Of a DNA stretch of 64,000 bases, positions 61,301 through 64,000 are shown piece after piece. The translations under genes were made by a program, and so were the position numbers. Source of the DNA: Megamerina dolium (lineage: Eukaryota; Arthropoda; Insecta; Diptera; Megamerinidae); assembly GCA_963854835.1 (NCBI GenBank), contig OY978525.1, positions 23,025,253 through 23,089,252 on the forward strand, in the 5' to 3' direction. A model generated the notes under the pieces. It saw only the letters and a program-made list of their open reading frames with translations, searched no databases and was not told the DNA's origin. Positions within the stretch are counted from its first letter, which is position 1; each line of letters begins with the position of its first letter.

Positions 61301-62710
61301 AGAAACTTATGTTGTCACACTTGACACACGAAAATAGAAAGCTATCGAACTAAAACTGAGTATATGTGGTGAGTGTAATCACAACATTGATATCTCAGAA
61401 AATGGGCGTAAACCGCGCTTACCTCCCGTACAACATTGTATTGTCATAAGTAAGTATGTACGTTTTCACGCTTTATTGCCGGAAATATATAGCTTTCCAA
61501 CTGTAACTTGGGGTATAAAGTTAGCATAATCACAGCATGAATATCTGAGAAAAAGAGCTATTCGGCTACAAACCACGCCTACCTCCCATATAAAAATATG
61601 TTGTTTCGAATTTATTCGAAAACCACGCCTATCTCCCAAACAAGATAATCTTGTCAAATGTATGTTTCACAATTTGCACACGAAAATATTAAGTTGTCAA
61701 CCTGTAACTCGGTACATACAATTATATTTCCTAATTCTGACATATTCCACAATGGCCCGAATCGAAGAAAAACCACGCCTATATCCCATACAAACTTAGT
61801 CTTCCGTATGCCTGTTTCCAGGCTTTCATCACGAAAATAGAAAGCTAAAATGTTGAAACTCGGTACATACTATTAGATTTACTACTTAATGGATATATTC
61901 GAGAATGGGCTGAATCGAATAAAAATCACGACTACCTCCCATATAAACTTCATTATGTATGCTTCCACACTTTACCAACGAAAATATAGTAATCAAACTG
62001 AAACTCAGCAAAGAAAGATATATCAATGACATTTTCAAAATTATGGCACAGAATTTTATTAGAAGCCATCAGATTTATTGGCAAATGGACGCTATTAGAA
62101 AATATGCAATATATCATATATGGTTTTTTCTGAATTATATTGTTGATTTAAATTCATCTAAGCTCAATCCCATAATCACCAGAAGTAATGACTCATTGCA
62201 TATAATTAATTTCGTTGCCAAGTGCCCATTCCTTACCCCGGCCGCTTTCCATACTGATAGTGGGTTAAATCAAATCTATTACAATTCCTCTCTAATCAAT
62301 TCATTTTAGTCTGTTCACTTGCGTGCTTAAATATAAAAAGTACTTATATTGTATATAAACCAACACTTTGTATACTAGTCGTGCAGCAATAGAAAAGTTG
62401 TACTAATAAAGTATTTATGTACAATTCAATTAAAATCAAATAACACTATCGTATATGGTTTTACCTTTTTCATATAGTTGTCGTTAATAGTTGTTGTTGT
62501 AGTAGTAACACAAATAGTCGTAGTAGTGCTATTCGTACCTCCATTGCTATTAGTTTGTTGTTGATCTTTATGTATTAAATATGTTTTTAATTTTTTATAA
62601 TCTTTCCAACAACCATTATTATTGCTGTTACCATTATTACATGATATTATATCAATATTATCGATTGATTTTTGCTTAATTTTCAAATTTGTTGGTGACA
62701 ACATTGTCAT
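46165..62710 (-). CDS. Nine-exon gene for a protein with four Cys-x2-Cys pair modules (probably zinc-binding, unnamed)
   Basis: Seen: nine exons (62710-62465, 53499-53253, 53184-52868, 47983-47829, 47691-47398, 47330-47078, 47014-46887, 46826-46608, 46306-46165) with GT/AG borders and matching phases total 2001 nt, or 667 codons without a stop. Cys pairs sit at residues 119/122 + 170/173, 323/326 + 395/398, 484/487 + 534/537 and 569/572 + 612/615. The spacing between the inner cysteines is 48, 69, 47 and 40. Modules A, C and D have Gly after the first pair. A and C have an aromatic-Pro patch in the middle (PYYPF, PYFPH), and D has EFPF. Linkers are rich in Ser, Asn, Gly and Thr. Known: paired CxxC motifs usually bind zinc. 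Inference: a nuclear or scaffold protein. No enzymatic motif, signal peptide or membrane segment was seen. I do not recognise the family. Introns of 60-137 bp separate most 3' exons, and two are long (about 9.0 and 4.9 kb). The 3' end is uncertain (see exon 9). Confidence 0.85.
46387..46581. mobile_element. Candidate MITE, 195 bp, with perfect 14-bp terminal inverted repeats
   Basis: It begins AGGGCGGATTGGAA and ends with the exact reverse complement TTCCAATCCGCCCT. It has an AT-rich interior with no open frame, and lies wholly inside the 301-bp intron between exons 8 and 9. Without it the intron would be about 106 bp, close to its neighbours. The target duplication is not clear: GTAC words flank both sides but are common here. 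The superfamily cannot be assigned from this copy. Confidence 0.75.
46608..46826 (-). CDS. Coding exon 8 (residues 547-620): Cys module D
   Basis: It contains [11 protein letters not shown] with C569/C572, a basic stretch [12 protein letters not shown], the patch EFPF, and the second pair C612-L-D-C615 followed by YETLR. The parallel with module C (CxxC then a Tyr and a Leu-rich helix) is plain. Acceptor ATTGCTTAG, donor GTATGTTTG, phase 2. Confidence 0.9.
46887..47014 (-). CDS. Coding exon 7 (residues 505-547): second half of module C
   Basis: It starts [13 protein letters not shown], the aromatic-Pro patch shared with module A, continues through a charged helix-like segment, and reaches C534-T-F-C537 followed by [10 protein letters not shown]. 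Acceptor TTTTTTCAG, donor GTATGC, phase 2. The open frame runs on past the donor into the 60-bp intron. The splice is preferred because it restores the phase and joins directly to exon 8. Confidence 0.88.
47078..47330 (-). CDS. Coding exon 6 (residues 420-504): Gly-rich linker and first half of module C
   Basis: A Gly/Cys-rich segment (about 439-461) and a Thr/Ser/Pro segment (463-482) lead to C484-F-L-C487-G. The following [12 protein letters not shown] is a conserved-looking helix-like stretch. Acceptor AAATGTAG, donor GTACACAA, phase 0. The next intron is only 63 bp. Confidence 0.88.
47398..47691 (-). CDS. Coding exon 5 (residues 322-420): Cys module B, the divergent copy
   Basis: It opens with C323-Y-I-C326 and carries extra Cys at 330 and 354. 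A Ser/Asn/His-rich insert (about 359-391) precedes C395-K-D-C398 and an amphipathic tail containing [10 protein letters not shown]. The distance between pairs is about 20 residues longer than in the other modules. Acceptor TTAATAG and donor GTGAGTG, phase 2. Both module halves lie in one exon here, unlike modules A and C. Confidence 0.87.
47829..47983 (-). CDS. Coding exon 4 (residues 271-322): Ser/Asn-rich linker
   Basis: This exon is too short to stand out as an open frame. It was placed by its acceptor (TTAATTTTAG, phase 0, matching exon 3) and its donor GTAAGTAAA (phase 2, matching exon 5). It encodes a Ser/Asn-rich stretch, then RPVTPIQQQ and ENGHAQY, and has no stop. The reading frame continues directly into the Cys pair of module B. 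Confidence 0.85.
47984..48789 (-). other. Intron between exons 3 and 4, 3' part
   Basis: Intronic by the splice model (47984-52867). Nothing recognised before the family C array. Confidence 0.6.
48790..49625 (+). repeat. Family C array, about five monomers
   Basis: Cores GACCGCCTTAATTTTCCCC (48,870), TTTTTACCTCAATATTTCCC (49,035), GACCGACCCCCATTACTTA (49,223), AACCAACCACAATTACATA (49,371) and CCAAACCTCATTAACTTTTC (49,518), 150-190 bp apart. It lies in the intron between exons 3 and 4. Confidence 0.75.
49626..51289 (-). other. Intron between exons 3 and 4, middle
   Basis: AT-rich, with a GTCGTCGTCG tract at 50,600-50,625 and the 30-bp palindrome. No exon seen. Confidence 0.55.
50551..50580. 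repeat. 30-bp near-perfect palindrome
   Basis: TACGAGTATGTA ... TACATACTCGTA with a 6-base centre (TATATG), in the intron between exons 3 and 4. Shorter palindromes of TGTACAT type lie at 1,960-1,988 and 20,381-20,404. Confidence 0.9.
51290..51900 (+). repeat. Family B array
   Basis: Repeated GGGAGCTACATTAAGTAGT-like words followed by GGGCGTG (near 51,315, 51,432, 51,592 and 51,705), about 115-160 bp apart, with AAATTGAAAAxxTTTTACGACTTT linkers. Related in plan to family A but distinct in sequence. It lies in the intron between exons 3 and 4. Confidence 0.75.
51901..52867 (-). other. Intron between exons 3 and 4, 5' part
   Basis: AT-rich, no repeat family recognised. It starts at the GTGAGAA donor of exon 3. 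Confidence 0.55.
52868..53184 (-). CDS. Coding exon 3 (residues 165-270): second half of module A and Gly/Ser-rich linker
   Basis: The acceptor TTATCCAG restores a Gly codon split across the intron. The pair C170-S-S-C173 follows at once and completes module A. The rest is a disordered-looking linker with Ser/Thr, a Gly run (about 240-248) and [10 protein letters not shown], ending phase 0 at a GTGAGAA donor. The Gly and Ser codon runs cause several open frames on the opposite strand, which are shadows. Confidence 0.88.
53253..53499 (-). CDS. Coding exon 2 (residues 83-165): first half of Cys module A
   Basis: The acceptor is TTTATTTACAG and the donor GTAAGTATTC, ending in phase 1. After an Arg/Lys-Pro and Ala/Thr stretch it encodes the pair C119-Y-T-C122-G, then an adjacent Cys-Cys at 136-137 and the aromatic-Pro patch PYYPF (144-148). 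The pair that completes the module is in exon 3, so the 68-bp intron interrupts the module. Confidence 0.88.
53500..54639 (-). other. Intron 1, 3' end
   Basis: AT-rich with nothing recognised apart from ATGAA repeats at 54,115-54,129. It ends at the TTTATTTACAG acceptor of exon 2. Confidence 0.55.
54640..55970 (+). mobile_element. Gutted non-LTR retrotransposon (RTE-like)
   Basis: Markedly GC-richer than its surroundings. Translated blocks in order: [15 protein letters not shown] ... TDSDHYL near 55,156-55,245, the C-terminal motif of an APE-type endonuclease with the SDHxL signature. Then [17 protein letters not shown] (about 55,490) and a basic, Arg/Glu-rich linker ending [11 protein letters not shown] (about 55,769), typical of the region between endonuclease and reverse transcriptase. 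Then RRRGRPNLQ (about 55,880), the usual 3' end. The whole reverse transcriptase is absent and frameshifts occur between blocks. The upstream part (54,640-55,130) would be the 5' region. It is inactive and lies in intron 1. Confidence 0.8.
55033..55067. repeat. 15-bp perfect inverted repeat inside the RTE-like element
   Basis: GGTGATCAGGTTGGA and TCCAACCTGATCACC separated by ATCCC, GC-rich and stable. It sits in the 5' part of the retrotransposon remnant. Confidence 0.92.
55971..57689 (-). other. Intron 1, microsatellite-rich part
   Basis: CA, GTAG and TTG tracts. The Val/Leu-rich open frames come from these. No exon seen. Confidence 0.55.
57021..57045. repeat. (GTAG)n short tandem repeat
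   Basis: GTAGGTAGGTAGGTAGGTA. Nearby TTG runs lie at 57,111-57,127, 57,288-57,304 and 57,449-57,472. Confidence 0.9.
57690..58260 (+). repeat. Family B array
   Basis: GACTACGTAAGTTA and GGAAGCTACATTAAATAGT words recur near 57,868, 57,972, 58,026, 58,085 and 58,238, with a run of T at 57,922. It is interrupted by the rearrangement that leads into the SINE at 58,297. In intron 1. Confidence 0.72.
58259..58309. repeat. 17-bp perfect inverted repeat overlapping a direct repeat at the SINE junction
   Basis: GTGTGATTCACCAATAA (58259-58275) and its exact reverse complement (58280-58296) flank CAAA. The word CACCAATAACAAATT also repeats directly at 58,267 and 58,294, where the truncated SINE begins. 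Confidence 0.92.
58297..58570 (+). mobile_element. SINE copy, 5'-truncated (same family)
   Basis: It matches the body of the full-length SINE closely, including the CGGCAAGCAATTGGCAATTC and CTCTGTGACAAAGCTCAG words and the 3' end GAAGCTCGGCCAATGAGCCC, then an AT-rich tail. The tRNA-like head is missing, as expected from incomplete reverse transcription. It abuts a short inverted and direct repeat rearrangement at 58259-58309. Confidence 0.85.
58600..58915 (+). repeat. Family A tail module
   Basis: Only the end part is present: GTTCAAGTTATCGTGCGAAC, then CAGACGGTCGGATGGAGCGA and CAGACATCTTGAAATCGAC. It shows the complete terminal structure that the longer arrays carry in decayed form. The open frames here are incidental. 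Confidence 0.75.
58964..59322 (-). mobile_element. Full-length tRNA-derived SINE with 10-bp target-site duplication
   Basis: Read on the minus strand, the 5' end has a tRNA-like head with an A-box-like GTGGCTCAGTGGTTAG and a B-box-like GTGGTTCAATACCCGG. These are the internal RNA polymerase III promoter elements typical of SINEs. A unique body of about 270 bp follows, then a TA-repeat tail. The perfect 10-bp direct repeat AATTTATTAT flanks it at 58954-58963 and 59323-59332. It has no coding capacity, and open frames across it are incidental. Copies at other sites in the window share head and body. It lies in the first intron of the Cys-module gene. Confidence 0.9.
59333..60381 (-). other. Intron 1, AT-rich spacer
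   Basis: TACGTACGTACG at 59,806-59,819 and repeated ACATATGTATGT words. No exon seen. Confidence 0.55.
60382..60869 (-). pseudogene. Internally deleted Tc1/mariner-like transposase remnant
   Basis: On the minus strand, [15 protein letters not shown] from 60869 is the typical start of insect transposases with a DUF4817-type N-terminus. A stop follows at once. Further on come [16 protein letters not shown], a stop, another stop, then [19 protein letters not shown] and [18 protein letters not shown], which is the family's C-terminal region around the third catalytic position. From knowledge of the family, the segments between these blocks, which contain the other catalytic acidic residues, have been removed. 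It cannot encode an active enzyme. The terminal inverted repeats were not resolved. It lies in intron 1. Confidence 0.85.
61030..62010 (-). repeat. Family A array in reverse orientation, about seven monomers plus tail
   Basis: The reverse-complement core ACCACGCCTACCTCCCATA occurs near 61,132, 61,283, 61,410, 61,571, 61,621, 61,772 and 61,925. The tail (ACAACTACCGTAATTA, reverse complement of the GTTATCG end) is at the low-coordinate side, as expected for this strand. It lies in intron 1, on the same strand as the gene. Confidence 0.82.
62011..62464 (-). other. Intron 1, 5' end
   Basis: AT-rich, starts at the GTAAAACC donor of exon 1. An open frame on the opposite strand (61,959-62,309) has no recognisable product and begins inside a family A monomer. 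Confidence 0.5.
62465..62710 (-). CDS. Coding exon 1 (residues 1-82), proposed start
   Basis: The ATG at 62710 opens an 82-codon stretch ending at a GTAAAA donor, phase 0, which fits the phase 0 acceptor of exon 2. An in-frame TAA lies six codons upstream, so the frame cannot extend further 5'. A second ATG is two codons downstream and either could be used. The peptide is low-complexity: Asn-rich, then a Gln run and long Thr runs (residues about 62-75). Composition alone cannot prove it is coding. Its placement rests on the phase match and on having no stop between the ATG and the donor. A further unseen exon inside the 9-kb intron cannot be excluded. Confidence 0.6.
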
Positions 62711-64000
62711 TTTTATATTATTTGTTATTATATTTAATTATCGAATTAATTTGGTATGTGAAAACATCTTTGGCAATTGCTTGTATTGCTTTTGACACAT
62801 ATGACATTATATAATGACAATCAACTGTCATTTGTCAAATATAAAATTATTATTATTTTTTTTTTTCTTCAATTTTTTAATTTGCAGTACTATTAAGGAA
62901 CGCATTTGGCATTTTCAATTATATTTATAATAATTATTATTTAATTATTATTCATTTCTTATCACTTAATTTATTCTCATTTTATTAATGCACATTTACT
63001 TGTATTTCTCTCTTGCTCTTTAGTTTCAATTAATTTCAATTTGTATAATTTATAAGCACCCATCCAGAGTGAGGTTATAATCAAATACGTATCACAAGCT
63101 AAATAAAGTAATAGCTGGGAGGAATAAACGTGTTAAAACCGTTTTCTGTTATCCACTCTTGACGTCATAATACCGCCACGTTATCATTAGTCCTTCATCT
63201 ATGAATAGCTACATATGTATGGCATAATTATTTCATTCATAATGTCACAATCAAGTAGGGCTGCTATCGCATGACCAGCTCTAATATATTGATGGCAATA
63301 ACTATCACATATCGTAGGCATGAGAAAATTGCATTTACAAACGCAAGTATATTTTTGATTGGATAGTGGCACGCGCTCATAAATTTTAATATTTATTATT
63401 TAACAAAAAAAGAGTTGCTCTTTTTTATTGTTGTGCAATATGTTGAAGTGCCCACTCTATATATGACCACCAACACGACACCCATCACGTTTCCTATTAA
63501 CATTTGTTGCAATAGCTTATATTTACCATAATGACCTACATATGAGTAACTGTGTATGATAATTCTCATATTCAGCTCCTTTTTACAACGCAATCGCGTA
63601 AATAATCAATGTTATAGCATTGAACGCGTGCTCTAGAAGTGATCATTTGGCATAGAATATTGTTTAAAATATGCTGATGCGTAATTTTGGTTGTATTTTC
63701 ACAGCTGGTAATTGAATTTGCGTAGTCTTGTATCGATATATAGACGAGAAGAGATGAGTATTCAATTAAATGATTAAAGCCCAGGCACCAAAATGATGAA
63801 GTAACTTAATCCCTGCTTGAGAAGAATGTGAGCCGTAAAATTACAACGAATTGATTCAGTGAACTGTTGCAAAACTTGCTTAAAAACTAGACGAGATTTG
63901 ACTTCCAATTGCACTGGTCGGTATGCAATTAATACAAATTCCGATTAACCAATATATTAATCTGTTAATCAGATTTTTTATTTAGAAATATTTAAAAAAA
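62711..64000 (-). other. 5' flank or 5' leader of the Cys-module gene
   Basis: AT-rich. An in-frame stop closes the frame just upstream of the ATG. I could not place a transcription start, TATA box or leader exon. The last 70 bases carry family D words. Confidence 0.4.

Noticed and set aside
61959..62309. 116-codon plus-strand open frame
   Set aside because: It starts in the reverse family A array, has AT-driven composition and shows no recognisable motif.

Overview
The window looks like insect nuclear DNA, most likely from a higher fly (Diptera). It is AT-rich, full of short microsatellites and TACATATGTACATA-type words, and carries remnants of mariner-type DNA transposons, a non-LTR retrotransposon and a tRNA-derived SINE. 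Its one clear gene has introns of 60-70 bp, as in flies. The overall texture recalls tephritid fruit flies, but that is an impression, not a demonstration. No bacterial-type gene, operon, rRNA, free-standing tRNA gene or CRISPR array was seen.

One protein-coding gene is supported, on the minus strand, from 62,710 down to about 46,165. Nine exons join into one uninterrupted 667-codon reading frame in which every splice site has GT/AG ends and every phase agrees. After a low-complexity Asn/Thr-rich first exon the protein carries four copies of a Cys-x2-Cys ... Cys-x2-Cys module, two of them with a Pro-aromatic-aromatic-Pro patch between the Cys pairs, separated by Ser/Gly/Asn-rich linkers. It looks like an animal nuclear zinc-binding protein, but I do not recognise it by name. 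The ninth exon probably splices on to an exon not identified; otherwise the protein ends 8 codons later.

Region by region: 1-44,860 has no supportable exon. It could be a very long 3' intron of this gene or intergenic DNA. It is AT-rich DNA with microsatellites and at least four dispersed repeat families. Family A is made of monomers of about 130-150 bp centred on GTAGGCGTGG, with a tail containing GTTATCGTG and sometimes GACAGACGGAC. Family B has the motif GGGAGCTACATTAAGTAGTGGGCG. Family C has monomers of about 155-167 bp around CCCATTAATTTTT. Family D is rich in ATTAATCG. SINE copies (41.4, 44.0 and 45.1 kb and others) and two mariner remnants (40.7 and 45.4 kb) are scattered through it. 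From 46.1 to 53.5 kb lie exons 2-9, with a candidate MITE inside the last intron. The roughly 9 kb first intron (53.5-62.46 kb) holds a gutted RTE-like retrotransposon, family A and B arrays, two SINE copies (one full-length with a 10-bp target duplication) and a gutted Tc1/mariner-like element. The first coding exon is at 62.5-62.7 kb, and 62.7-64 kb is the presumed 5' flank.

The most distinctive items are the four-module cysteine protein, the intact SINE with its dated-looking relatives, a 132-bp family A tandem array that stays open as a reading frame, a 195-bp element with perfect 14-bp terminal inverted repeats inside an intron, and a 114-bp GC-rich segment bounded by perfect 13-bp inverted repeats at 27.45 kb.
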